A program made the position numbers and the translations under genes. The notes under the pieces are model-generated. The model was not told the DNA's origin. It made no database searches and was given only the letters and a program-made list of their open reading frames with translations. Shown piece after piece: positions 8,432 through 17,238 of a stretch of 58,653 bases of DNA. The DNA comes from Clostridiales bacterium (GTDB taxonomy: Bacteria > Bacillota > Clostridia > Clostridiales > Oxobacteraceae): assembly GCA_030016385.1 (NCBI GenBank), contig JASEJN010000013.1, positions 1-58,653 on the forward strand, read 5' to 3'. The first letter of the stretch is position 1, and the number at the start of each line of letters is the position of its first letter.

Positions 8432-10849
8432 TTGAACGAAAATGATTATGATCCTAAGAAGATTGAGAAAAAGTGGCAGGATATATGGGATAAGGAGGAA
8501 GCATTCAAGGCTAAGGATGACAGATCAAAGCCTAAATATTATGCTCTTGTAGAGTTCCCGTATCCATCAGGTAAGGGATTGCATGTTGGACATCCGAGAC
8601 CATATACCGCCCTTGATATCATAGCAAGGAAAAGAAGGATGGAAGGGTATAATGTACTTTTTCCGATGGGATGGGATGCGTTTGGGCTTCCTACGGAAAA
8701 TTATGCCATTAAAAATAAGATACATCCTAAAATAGTAACTGAAAATAATGTGAGAAGATTTAAGAAACAGTTAAAATCACTAGGATACTCGTTTGATTGG
8801 TCAAGGGAGATAAACACAACGGATCCTTCATATTATAAATGGACCCAGTGGATATTCTTAAAACTTTTTGAGCATGGTCTTGCCTATAAAGCCGAAATGC
8901 CTATAAACTGGTGCACGCAATGTAAGGTTGGGCTTGCAAATGAGGAGGTTGTAAACGGTGTCTGTGAGCGTTGCGGCGGAGAGGTAGTAAGAAAGGTCAA
9001 AAAGCAGTGGATGCTCAAAATCACGGATTACGCGCAGAAACTTTTAGATGACCTTGATAAAGTCGATTATATCGATAAAGTAAAGGCACAGCAGAGAAAC
9101 TGGATAGGACGATCAGAGGGAGCAGAGGTAGATTTCAAAATAGCCGGGAAGGACGATGCTTTAACAGTATTTACAACCCGTCCCGATACGCTGTTTGGAG
9201 CGACATATATGGTTTTATCCCCTGAACATCCAATCATCGATAAGTATAAAAAAGAGATTAAAAATTGGGAAGATATACAAAGTTACAGGGAGAATGCAAA
9301 CAGAAAGTCGGATTTTGAAAGGACACAGATTGTGAAAGACAAAACAGGTGTTCCGTTAATGGGTATAAACGCAATAAACCCCGTTACTCAAAAGGAGATA
9401 CCGATATGGATATCCGATTATGTGCTTATGACCTATGGGACAGGTGCAATCATGGCGGTGCCTGCCCATGATGAGAGGGATTTTGAATTTGCGAAAAAAT
9501 TCGGATTGCCTATCATAGAGGTAGTAAAAGGCGGAAATATCAGCGACGCAGCTTATACGGACACAGAATCAGGCGTCCTGGTTAATTCCGGGTTTTTAAA
9601 TGGCCTTGAGGTCAATGATGCAAAGAAAAAGATGATTTCATACCTTGAAAAAAATGGAATAGGGAAAAGGAAAGTAAATTATAAATTGAGAGATTGGGTA
9701 TTTTCACGCCAGAGGTACTGGGGAGAGCCTATTCCATTGATACACTGTGAAAAATGCGGATGGGTTCCTGTGCCGGAGGAAGAACTCCCCGTGACTCTTC
9801 CTGAAGTAAAAAACTATATGCCCACGGACAACGGGGAGTCGCCGCTTTCAACCATCAGAGATTGGGTGGAGACAAAATGCCCTAAATGCGGGGGTTATGC
9901 TGAAAGAGAGACGGATACGATGCCTCAATGGGCAGGCTCGTCATGGTATTACTTAAGATATACCGACCCGCATAATGATAAGGCTTTTGCATCAAAGGAA
10001 AATATGGACTATTGGCTTCCTGTCGACTGGTATAACGGAGGAATGGAGCATACGACTCTTCACCTTCTCTATTCAAGATTCTGGCATAAATTCCTATATG
10101 ATATAGGATATGTTCCAACACCCGAACCATATATAAAGAGAACATCTCATGGGATGATACTTGGCGAGAACAATGAAAAGATGTCAAAGTCGAGAGGCAA
10201 TGTGATCAATCCGGATGATATCGTAAATGAATTCGGTGCGGATACCCTGAGAACCTATGAGATGTTCATAGGTGCATTTGACCAGAGCGTTCCATGGTCC
10301 AACCAGGGTGTAAAAGGATGCCGGAGATTTTTAGACAGGGTATGGAAGTTAAAATATATGTTGGTCGAAGGAGATTCTTATTCAAAAAAGCTTGAAACAA
10401 AGGTCAATAGAACTATTAAGAAAGTAAGCTTGGATTTTGAACAGATGAAGTATAATACGGCTATTGCAGCGATGATGGCGCTTGTAAATGATTTTTATGC
10501 TGCAGGGAAAGTCACGAGAGGAGAAATGAAGACTCTTTTGATATTATTGAACCCGGTTGCTCCCCATATAACCGAAGAATTGTGGCAACAGCTTGATTTC
10601 GGAGGCAGGCTTTATTCCCAGAAGTGGGTTACATGGGACGAATCAAAAACAGTAGAGGATTCGGTGGAAATAGCCGTGCAGATTAACGGCAAGCTTAAAG
10701 GTAGAGTCGTTATTTCGCTTGGCGACAGCAACGATGATGTAAAGAAAAAAGTCTTTGCAGATGACGATATTAAAAAGTTTGTAGACGGGAAGAAAATTAT
10801 AAAAGAGATTTACGTCCCAGGCAGAATTTATAATATTGTTGCAAAATAA
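8432..10849 (+). CDS. leuS: Leucyl-tRNA synthetase
   Basis: LeuS charges tRNA(Leu) with leucine. The class I HIGH motif appears as HVGHPRPYT (about residues 49-57) and KMSKSRGN (about 576-583) is the KMSKS loop. The CP1 editing domain is present between, with [19 protein letters not shown] and [15 protein letters not shown]. Zinc-knuckle cysteines occur at [22 protein letters not shown]. At 805 residues it is full length. Translation starts at TTG 8432 behind AAGGAGGAG. It is controlled by the T-box leader. Confidence 0.97.
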   Translation: MNENDYDPKKIEKKWQDIWDKEEAFKAKDDRSKPKYYALVEFPYPSGKGLHVGHPRPYTALDIIARKRRMEGYNVLFPMGWDAFGLPTENYAIKNKIHPKIVTENNVRRFKKQLKSLGYSFDWSREINTTDPSYYKWTQWIFLKLFEHGLAYKAEMPINWCTQCKVGLANEEVVNGVCERCGGEVVRKVKKQWMLKITDYAQKLLDDLDKVDYIDKVKAQQRNWIGRSEGAEVDFKIAGKDDALTVFTTRPDTLFGATYMVLSPEHPIIDKYKKEIKNWEDIQSYRENANRKSDFERTQIVKDKTGVPLMGINAINPVTQKEIPIWISDYVLMTYGTGAIMAVPAHDERDFEFAKKFGLPIIEVVKGGNISDAAYTDTESGVLVNSGFLNGLEVNDAKKKMISYLEKNGIGKRKVNYKLRDWVFSRQRYWGEPIPLIHCEKCGWVPVPEEELPVTLPEVKNYMPTDNGESPLSTIRDWVETKCPKCGGYAERETDTMPQWAGSSWYYLRYTDPHNDKAFASKENMDYWLPVDWYNGGMEHTTLHLLYSRFWHKFLYDIGYVPTPEPYIKRTSHGMILGENNEKMSKSRGNVINPDDIVNEFGADTLRTYEMFIGAFDQSVPWSNQGVKGCRRFLDRVWKLKYMLVEGDSYSKKLETKVNRTIKKVSLDFEQMKYNTAIAAMMALVNDFYAAGKVTRGEMKTLLILLNPVAPHITEELWQQLDFGGRLYSQKWVTWDESKTVEDSVEIAVQINGKLKGRVVISLGDSNDDVKKKVFADDDIKKFVDGKKIIKEIYVPGRIYNIVAK

Positions 10850-11008
10850 AATACATTGGATTATATGTTATGTATTCTGATGAGGGAGGCTGCACAATGA
10901 GCTATAACATCTTAAAATGGCGGTAAAAATGAAAACAAATAGCTGATGCAGTCAGATAGTCTCTGCCCTATAGAATTATGAATCCTTGATTAAAGTCATT
11001 ATTGCAAT

Positions 11009-11053
11009 AAAAAGCAGGTAGCATAATATTTTTGCTTATGCCCTGCTTTTTTA
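11009..11053 (+). terminator. Terminator downstream of leuS
   Basis: The arms AAAAAGCAGG-x2-GCATAA and TTATGCCCTGCTTTTT are followed by T and A bases, giving a strong rho-independent terminator 160 bases after leuS. The rest of the 10850-11214 gap shows only a 9-codon ORF (10897-10926) behind GAGGGAGG, which I cannot support as a gene. Confidence 0.85.
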
Positions 11054-11214
11054 TGTGGAAATATTTTGGGTTACCTGTTAGAATTAAATATATGCTGTAT
11101 AAATTCCCAAAATATTATTAAAAAATATAAATATAAAGGGTTATGTTTGATATAATAGGTACAGACAGCTTCCTTAAGTATTTACTGTTTCTGTACAAGA
11201 AGGGATGTTATTAT

Positions 11215-11715
11215 ATGAACAACAGTAAAATAAAAAGCTCGATAAAAATATTGCTGTGGGCCGTATTTGCCTTGTACTTATATAATCTTATAAATATTCA
11301 ACTTATGCGAGGATATACTGTTTCGGAAGTTTTTGAGACTCTGAGGAGCCTTAATTTAACAAATTTTGAAGTGTATGCAAAACATTCCATAAGCATAATT
11401 CCCTTAAAGACAATTTATGAATATGTAACAAACAGTTCGAAGAATGGTTACTGGTATGTATTGAACAATATAGGTGGGAAAATATTAATTTTTATGCCTC
11501 TTACTTTTATCCTGCCGTTTCTTTTTAAAAAGTTAAGGGATTGCCGGAGGATATTGCTGCTTTCGTTCTGTATAAGTTTGTTCTTTCAGATAATGGCGCT
11601 TATTTTAAGGACAGGCCTGTTTGCTACAGATAATATAATATTGAATGTACTCGGTGGATTCTTTGGATATTTATGTTTTCATGCATTTTTGATGTATACG
11701 GAAAAAATACTATAA
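11215..11715 (+). CDS. VanZ-like membrane protein
   Basis: The 166-residue product has about four hydrophobic segments. Its arrangement recalls the VanZ-like family: NIGGKILIFMPLTFILPFLF, then SFCISLFFQIMAL and NIILNVLGGFFGYLCF. VanZ-like proteins are small membrane proteins, one of which gives low teicoplanin resistance, but most have no proven role. The frame is open from 11143. I prefer the ATG at 11215, which has a GAAGGG site about ten bases upstream; the 11143 ATG has its purine stretch too close. It stands alone. Confidence 0.65.
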   Translation: MNNSKIKSSIKILLWAVFALYLYNLINIQLMRGYTVSEVFETLRSLNLTNFEVYAKHSISIIPLKTIYEYVTNSSKNGYWYVLNNIGGKILIFMPLTFILPFLFKKLRDCRRILLLSFCISLFFQIMALILRTGLFATDNIILNVLGGFFGYLCFHAFLMYTEKIL

Positions 11716-11770
11716 TATATATACATCCATATGAATATATTGTTATGGAAGTTCTATATTAGCTGTCAAA

Positions 11771-11797
11771 GTAATAGCCGCGTGATGCGGCTATTAC
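11771..11797. terminator. Palindromic hairpin between convergent genes
   Basis: Perfect 11-bp arms (GTAATAGCCGC and its complement) enclose a 5-base loop and overlap the stop codon of the minus-strand gene. On the minus strand the stem is followed by TTT. It may serve both convergent genes. Confidence 0.6.
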
Positions 11798-13170
11798 TGC
11801 AGGTTGCAGCCTCCGACTATTTCAACTGACGACGATGATGGGATATTTAAAGGGGGCAAAAATATCTGGCTCTCATGTGCAGGCAGCAATTGCATAAGAG
11901 TGCCTGTTATTTTAGCAGGGGATTTAAATGCTGAGGTTGATACTACCACGAACTCGATAGGCAGTCGTACTCCTCCGCCAGATGGTATAGGCAAATCTTC
12001 ATGCGATATATTAACTACGCTATTAGTAATATTCATGTTAAGTGAAACCCTGTTTCCGTTTTCAAAAGTAGCAGTACAACCGCAGAAATCCGTAAATTGG
12101 ATTAGAACATCCCCGGGTATAAAGATTCTATCAAGTATCTTTACGGAAGTGTCAGGCGAAGTACCGGTATTCGCAACAGTTATATGATGTATTATTTTAT
12201 TGTTTTCAGTAACCTTAATTGAACTTTCCCCTTTTAACCTTACAACATTTACAGTATTTGTACAGGTATCTGACGATGAAATAGTGCCGCACGATACTGT
12301 GGTTATATTTGTAAAAATATATGCACCGGGCTGCATAAACGAGTCTATCGGAACATCATATTTAAAGTTTATTGATTGACCGGCAATAATGCTGTTTATT
12401 TTTCCAAAGATCATGACTGTATTTTTAGATACTGTTGTGATTTCAAACTTTAAATCTACGGGAAGCAATAAGGGGGCAAGAGCAACATTGGCTCCATCGT
12501 AGCTGAGTATATCCTGAAATTTAATGTCCTCTAAATTTGAACCTCCCTCGTTTTTTATGGAAACGTTATATTCAAGTACGGCCGAATTATTTTTTATTAT
12601 CAAACTGGATTTTTTCTCCGCCGTCAATTTATCGGGAATAGGGCATCCAGGCACTTTATATCCGTTCTGACATGCAAATTTTAAAATGTCATGTCCTGCT
12701 TTTACTGTAATGGGCTGGGATAATGCCGGATAATCTCCTGCTATGCTTATCCTGTATTCTACATGTGCGCCTCTTTCATATCTTCCGTTGTTTTCTATTT
12801 TAAGATATTGAAAACCTGAAGGCGCTTGACCAAAAGTTATATCATCTGGCAGCAGCATAAATGGTATAATATTGAATTTGCCGTAATTTTCGATTTTTTC
12901 CTCCACTATTATATTTTCTTTTGAAATATCATGGCATACAGGTATTAATATACTCTCGACGGGGTTTGCATAACCTCCGGATGAGCAATCAGAGAACAGA
13001 CTGTATGTCCATACAGATATACCGGTTATTATATTAAAGCAAGGGTTATTTACAATGCTTCCATCCATCAGCGACTGACAAGCCGGCTGCATTACTGATA
13101 TTCCGTTCTGTGACGGGCCGCTGCATAGATTTTTGTAAGGCAGCGTGTATGGTACGCATCTGTCGGCCAT
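11794..13170 (-). CDS. Repeat-domain (DUF11-like) protein, possible surface or spore-layer component
   Basis: I do not recognise a named family for the whole 458-residue protein. From about residue 95 it contains successive beta-rich units with phrases such as EYNVSIKNEGGSNLEDIKFQD and KIIHHITVANTGTSPDTSVK. These are typical of DUF11-type conserved repeats found in surface proteins. There are about 15 cysteines, many in the first 160 residues, and no signal peptide, sortase motif or membrane segment. That combination would fit a spore-coat or exosporium protein made inside the mother cell, but this is inference. GGAAGTG precedes the ATG on the minus strand. Confidence 0.5.
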   Translation of the reverse strand: MADRCVPYTLPYKNLCSGPSQNGISVMQPACQSLMDGSIVNNPCFNIITGISVWTYSLFSDCSSGGYANPVESILIPVCHDISKENIIVEEKIENYGKFNIIPFMLLPDDITFGQAPSGFQYLKIENNGRYERGAHVEYRISIAGDYPALSQPITVKAGHDILKFACQNGYKVPGCPIPDKLTAEKKSSLIIKNNSAVLEYNVSIKNEGGSNLEDIKFQDILSYDGANVALAPLLLPVDLKFEITTVSKNTVMIFGKINSIIAGQSINFKYDVPIDSFMQPGAYIFTNITTVSCGTISSSDTCTNTVNVVRLKGESSIKVTENNKIIHHITVANTGTSPDTSVKILDRIFIPGDVLIQFTDFCGCTATFENGNRVSLNMNITNSVVNISHEDLPIPSGGGVRLPIEFVVVSTSAFKSPAKITGTLMQLLPAHESQIFLPPLNIPSSSSVEIVGGCNLQ

Positions 13171-13372
13171 AGAATCACTTCCTTTATAAACTTCTCTTTC
13201 ATTTTATAATATGCAACATATCATATATTTTTTATATTAGTGGATATAAAGAGAGATTATTTTTAGGATACTTTCTTTCAATTAGCTGTGAAAATATTCA
13301 TAAAAGGGTGTTGACTTAAATACTTTTCAAATAATTATGGATATATTCTAGGGAAAATGCGGGTTTGAAATG

Positions 13373-13415
13373 ATTTTAATAATTTTTATAATAATATTAT
13401 AAAAATTATTAAAAT
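13373..13415. repeat. Perfect all-AT 43-bp palindrome
   Basis: Two 20-bp arms made only of A and T are perfect inverted copies around a 3-base centre. It lies in the 13171-13694 gap, which otherwise holds AT-rich sequence, a TTGACT (13311-13316) without a convincing -10, and no supported gene. Confidence 0.75.
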
Positions 13416-13694
13416 TATAAAAAATCGTTCAACAACAATGTGTAATTTGCGACATTATTCATCTAATAAATGGGAATATATGTATGCATATATATTCATA
13501 TATTTAGTTAATTATGTTAAACTGCAAAAAAATAAATTATATTGTCGAATGCTGAACTTATTTTCTATTCTGATGATATCACAATATTACAAAATATATA
13601 GGCGAATGGTGATAGAATATGCATTGTAAATTAATGATATTTTATTTATAAAGTTTCAAATCAAATCATAAAAATCTATAAGAGGTGATGGGGA

Positions 13695-14063
13695 TTGAAA
13701 GAGACTGAAGTTTTTGCTGTAAAAACATTCCTAAATAGTTATCCTAAAAATAGGTATGCTAATTTTAGGTACATGCTTTTAGAAGATGAAAAGGAAATGA
13801 AAAATGCTGATCAGGTAACAAAAGTGAAGTGCTTTGGGGCAGAGATAATCCGGGAGGACTTGGATGGTGATTGCATTTATGCAAGAGAGAGCAATAGGAT
13901 AGAATGCATTACACCTTATAGATACAAAGCGGTGCAGTTGCTCAAAAAATTATTTGATGGATGCGTATCTCCGATACATTTAATAGATATAGCAGGTCCC
14001 ATTGTGGATGAGTGGGTATCCGACTTTGATTTGGAACAGGCAAGTGTGCAAAATTATATTTAA
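13695..14063 (+). CDS. Small hypothetical protein (DUF6514-like)
   Basis: The 122-residue soluble protein has mixed charge and a clostridial look. The spaced phrases YGAEI-like (CFGAEIIRED), then a region around residues 80-110 with SPIHLIDIAGPIVDEWV, resemble what I remember as DUF6514, a family of unknown role. The start is TTG 13695 behind AGAGGTGATG. Nothing in the neighbourhood suggests a pathway. It is followed by a very small membrane-peptide gene. Confidence 0.55.
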   Translation: MKETEVFAVKTFLNSYPKNRYANFRYMLLEDEKEMKNADQVTKVKCFGAEIIREDLDGDCIYARESNRIECITPYRYKAVQLLKKLFDGCVSPIHLIDIAGPIVDEWVSDFDLEQASVQNYI

Positions 14064-14131
14064 TACATAGAACAAATCATGGAATATTTCGTCTGTAAAT
14101 ATAGATACTATTTTACGAGGTGACATATTCC

Positions 14132-14296
14132 ATGAAGAAATTCTTTCTTGTACTAAGTATAATCGTACTCATAATTTTACTCTATGTAGGCATTACTAAC
14201 AAGGTTCAGAAAATAAAATCGGGAGAAGAGAAACGCACTGAAACAGTCGTAATATATATAACCCAAACTCTGGGTTATTTTTTTTGTCCGAAATAA
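14132..14296 (+). CDS. Putative 54-residue membrane peptide whose end overlaps a terminator
   Basis: An ATG behind CGAGGTGA opens a 54-codon frame. The product begins with MKK and a single strongly hydrophobic segment (about residues 4-22), followed by a basic stretch. The last dozen codons are the DNA of a textbook terminator hairpin (14259-14285), so the C-terminus (ending FFCPK) is probably accidental. The gene may be a truncated copy of a longer one or a real small peptide with a degenerate tail. Confidence 0.35.
   Translation: MKKFFLVLSIIVLIILLYVGITNKVQKIKSGEEKRTETVVIYITQTLGYFFCPK
14259..14285 (+). terminator. Terminator overlapping the small peptide gene
   Basis: TAACCCA and TGGGTTA arms around a 5-base loop are followed by eight T. 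Confidence 0.85.
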
Positions 14297-14322
14297 AGTT
14301 GATTTGTCCTAAGGCTGTGAGG

Positions 14323-14390
14323 TTAGAACTTACAAAACTTGAATCTGGCGAATGAGTATTCAAAATAACATAAGCTCAAATTGCGAATTG
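14323..14390. mobile_element. MITE-like element, partial copy C
   Basis: The right two thirds of the element seen at 4529-4626 recur here with few changes, including CTTGAATCTGGCGAATGAGT and TTCAAAATAACATAAG. It ends in a diverged terminal repeat ATTGCGAATTG. The left terminal repeat is missing and no target duplication can be seen. Confidence 0.65.
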
Positions 14391-14411
14391 CCCCTTGCAC
14401 TTTACGAAGTA

Positions 14412-14440
14412 TTGACTTAAAGTATTATAATATATATTGT
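14412..14440 (+). promoter_or_regulatory. Possible promoter of the acpS operon
   Basis: TTGACT (14412-14417) is followed by TATATT at 15 bases or TATTGT at 17 bases. Spacing or -10 quality is imperfect in either reading. Confidence 0.4.
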
Positions 14441-14466
14441 AATAATTATTTTTATGGGTGGAATTT

Positions 14467-14853
14467 ATGAAAATACTTGGTACCGGAATTGATATAGTTG
14501 AAATCGGCAGGATAGAGGATGCTTCTGAGAGAAACACGACATTTTTGACCAGAATATTTACCACGGTTGAAATAGAATATTTTAAAAGCAAGGGTTTTAA
14601 CCCGTGCCACACAGCCGGAACATTTGCGGCAAAGGAAGCTGTGTTCAAGGCATTGGGCAAGGGTATCGGCAGCATTAAGTTTAAGGATGTCGAAATTGTG
14701 AGGGAGAATAGTGGAAAACCCGTCGTTAATCTATATGGGAATGCGTTAAAATATTCATATTCAGCCGGCGTAAAAAATATATACATTTCTATTTCCCACA
14801 GCAGGGATTATGCAGTAGCATATGCTGTATCCGAAGGGGATGATAATGCATGA
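14467..14853 (+). CDS. acpS: Holo-[acyl-carrier-protein] synthase
   Basis: AcpS transfers 4'-phosphopantetheine from coenzyme A to acyl carrier protein. The translation shows the AcpS signature GTGIDIVEIGRIE at the N-terminus (magnesium-binding Asp), then GTFAAKEAVFKALGKGIG near residue 53 with the conserved Glu and Lys, and ISISHSRDYAVA near the C-terminus. The ATG at 14467 follows GGGTGGA. A GTG three codons upstream is open but lies inside that site. The 128-residue length is normal, and the stop overlaps the nnr start by four bases. Confidence 0.95.
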   Translation: MKILGTGIDIVEIGRIEDASERNTTFLTRIFTTVEIEYFKSKGFNPCHTAGTFAAKEAVFKALGKGIGSIKFKDVEIVRENSGKPVVNLYGNALKYSYSAGVKNIYISISHSRDYAVAYAVSEGDDNA

Positions 14854-16406
14854 AGGCGGCTCTGTCTTCCCAGATGAGAAAAATCGATAGCGATGCTGTG
14901 AGCATTTATGGCATACCTGGTGTTTTACTTATGGAAAATGCCGCAATAAAATTATGCTCCCATATTGTCGATGTTGAAAAATATAAAAATGAAAAAATAT
15001 GCATAGTATGCGGGAAAGGGAACAACGGTGGAGATGGCTTCACAGCGGCAAGGCATCTTGCGCTTTCCGGACGCAGTGTGATAATTTATTTGATAGGTGC
15101 CGGTAAAGACTTAAAGGGTGATGCTCTCACTAATTATATTATCGATAAGAATATGGGTATAGAAATATACGAAGTTCGATCCATGGATGGCTTGAATTTG
15201 CTAAAAAAAGATATAAAAGGCTCGGGAATTGTTGTCGACGGGCTTTTAGGGACAGGTATAAAGGGTGAAGTTAAGGGCCTGTATAAAGATATAATAGATA
15301 TAATAAATGAGAATGCAAGGTTCGTTGTTTCAATAGATATACCATCGGGCGTGGATGCCGATACCGGCAAAGTATCGGGAGCTGCTGTGCTTGCGGATAG
15401 GACCGTGACATTTGCACTTCCGAAAATCGGGCTTTATACATTCCCCGGTGCCGATCATGCCGGAAGAGTTTATATAGAGGACATCTCAATGCCGCATGAA
15501 TTAATAGAAAGGCAGAATATAAATACCGGAATCCTGACAGAATCGGACATATCAAATGTATTTTTGCCGAGAAAAAGGGATTCGAATAAAGGCACATATG
15601 GAAGAGCCCTTATAATAGGGGGCTCGGAGAATATGATGGGTGCTCCGGTTATGAGCATACTATCGGCGCTAAGGTGCGGGGCAGGGCTGGTCGAAGCATG
15701 TGTTCCTTCAAGCATACAGCAAAGGGTGGCACCCCTTGCTGTGGAAGCCATTGTAAAAGGGGTAAAAGATGAGGACGGGATAATTTGCAGCAATGCGCTG
15801 GATGAAATTTTGGATTCATTAAAGCATGCCTCATCTTATGCAATAGGTCCCGGGCTTACGGCAAGCGAAAGGCTTTTGGATATTTTATCCAATGTCATTG
15901 AAGAGGCGGATGTACCGGGAGTAATAGATGCCGATGGGTTAAATGTGCTGTCTTTGGATAAGTCAATATTAAAAGAATCGAAAAGCCAGATTATAATAAC
16001 GCCTCACCCGGGAGAAATGGCAAGGCTGCTCAAAAGTAGCATTAAGGATATACAGAGTGACAGGATAGGCTGCGCCCGCGAGTTTTCATCGGAGTTTGGA
16101 GCAATAACCGTTCTTAAAGGGGCAAATACTGTTATAGCATCACCGAATGGTGAAGTATTTATAAATACCACGGGAAATCCTGGGATGGCAAAGGGCGGTT
16201 CAGGCGACATACTCACAGGAATGATAGCTTCATTGCTTGCCCAGGGTATAGAACCTTATGAAGCCTGCAAGGCCGGGGTATTTGTTCATGGCAGGGCCGG
16301 GGACATAGCATTGCAGCACAAGGGTGAATATGGAATGAAAGCAAGGGATATTATAGATAGTATACCCGATGCTATTTTATCCATAAACTGCAAAAGCATA
16401 GATTAG
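14850..16406 (+). CDS. nnr: Bifunctional NAD(P)H-hydrate epimerase/dehydratase
   Basis: This repair enzyme converts damaged NAD(P)HX back to NAD(P)H. The N-terminal YjeF domain (about residues 1-215) carries out epimerisation and shows CGKGNNGGDGFTAARHL and VDGLLGTGIKG. The C-terminal ribokinase-like domain (about 230-510) is the ADP- or ATP-dependent dehydratase, with TYGRALIIGGS, GPGL, DADGLN, ITPHPGEMARLL and GNPGMAKGGSGDILTG. At 518 residues it is full length. The start overlaps the acpS stop (ATGA), so translation is coupled. Confidence 0.95.
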   Translation: MKAALSSQMRKIDSDAVSIYGIPGVLLMENAAIKLCSHIVDVEKYKNEKICIVCGKGNNGGDGFTAARHLALSGRSVIIYLIGAGKDLKGDALTNYIIDKNMGIEIYEVRSMDGLNLLKKDIKGSGIVVDGLLGTGIKGEVKGLYKDIIDIINENARFVVSIDIPSGVDADTGKVSGAAVLADRTVTFALPKIGLYTFPGADHAGRVYIEDISMPHELIERQNINTGILTESDISNVFLPRKRDSNKGTYGRALIIGGSENMMGAPVMSILSALRCGAGLVEACVPSSIQQRVAPLAVEAIVKGVKDEDGIICSNALDEILDSLKHASSYAIGPGLTASERLLDILSNVIEEADVPGVIDADGLNVLSLDKSILKESKSQIIITPHPGEMARLLKSSIKDIQSDRIGCAREFSSEFGAITVLKGANTVIASPNGEVFINTTGNPGMAKGGSGDILTGMIASLLAQGIEPYEACKAGVFVHGRAGDIALQHKGEYGMKARDIIDSIPDAILSINCKSID

Positions 16407-16564
16407 GCTAATTAACCTTAGCAACTGTAATAATATACTTAAGATAAAAATTTGTACTCTTCAGCAGAGCGAAAGCTAAGATATTTAAATAAAAATCATA
16501 TTGGATGGGACAACTGAATATATATTAATAGTCAGTTAAAACACCTGCAGGAGGGAATTTCTTT

Positions 16565-17203
16565 TTGAAAAAACTGATTATTATTTTTATATCGGTTGTG
16601 CTTGCTGCGTCGTTCCTATGCTCTTGCAAGAAATCAAAAGATGATGATCTTTCAAGGGTTTATAAGATGATTGCCGACATGAATACGTATTCTGTAAATG
16701 CTGAAATAATTGTAAAGGGCAACAGAACAACGGAAAATTATAATGTGAAGCAATATTTCAAGTATCCCGACAGATACAGAATAGAAGTATTGAGTCCTGC
16801 AGAGAGGAAGGGCAAGGTAACTGCTTATGACGGGCAGTACCTCTGGATTTACGAGCCTTGGATAAAGCAGATGCATGTAATCGAAAAATATAAAGAGACA
16901 GAAGAGAGCGGAATGTTTCCAGGGTATTTTGCAGGAAATTTATTCACATCCGAACAGGCTGATTATGAATATAAGAAATTTGCAAATATCGACTGCATAG
17001 CTATAAAGGTAAAAGTACCCGGAGGGAATGCCTACAGGAAATGGCAGATACTATATATAAGCAGAAAAGATATGATACCGTTAAAAATGGAAATACTGGA
17101 TTCTAAAGGCAATATTGCAGTTACGGTTTATTACAAAAATTTTGTATATAATGATAAAATAGATGATAATATATTCAGCAGGGACAGCGTTGGAAAAGCT
17201 TAA
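16565..17203 (+). CDS. LolA-like lipoprotein (YdcC type)
   Basis: The 212-residue protein has a lipoprotein signal peptide: KK, a hydrophobic core, then FLCSC, with Cys about residue 19-21 as the lipid site. The rest matches the LolA/RseB-like fold used by gram-positive YdcC proteins, with YFKYPDRYRIEVLSP, DGQYLWIYEP and NAYRKWQILYISRKDMIPLKME. Its biochemical role is unknown. TTG at 16565 follows AGGAGGGA. Position between nnr and alr mirrors ydcC in Bacillus, which supports the call. Confidence 0.75.
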   Translation: MKKLIIIFISVVLAASFLCSCKKSKDDDLSRVYKMIADMNTYSVNAEIIVKGNRTTENYNVKQYFKYPDRYRIEVLSPAERKGKVTAYDGQYLWIYEPWIKQMHVIEKYKETEESGMFPGYFAGNLFTSEQADYEYKKFANIDCIAIKVKVPGGNAYRKWQILYISRKDMIPLKMEILDSKGNIAVTVYYKNFVYNDKIDDNIFSRDSVGKA

Positions 17204-17238
17204 TATTTAATTTGGCAGATGTACATAGGAGGAGAAAA

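Noticed and set aside
10897..10926. Nine-codon ORF behind GAGGGAGG after leuS
   Set aside because: The ribosome site is good, but there is no downstream gene in reach for it to regulate and no conserved feature.
13438..13629. 63-codon plus-strand ORF
   Set aside because: It has AT-rich random-looking composition, no ribosome site and no recognisable protein feature.
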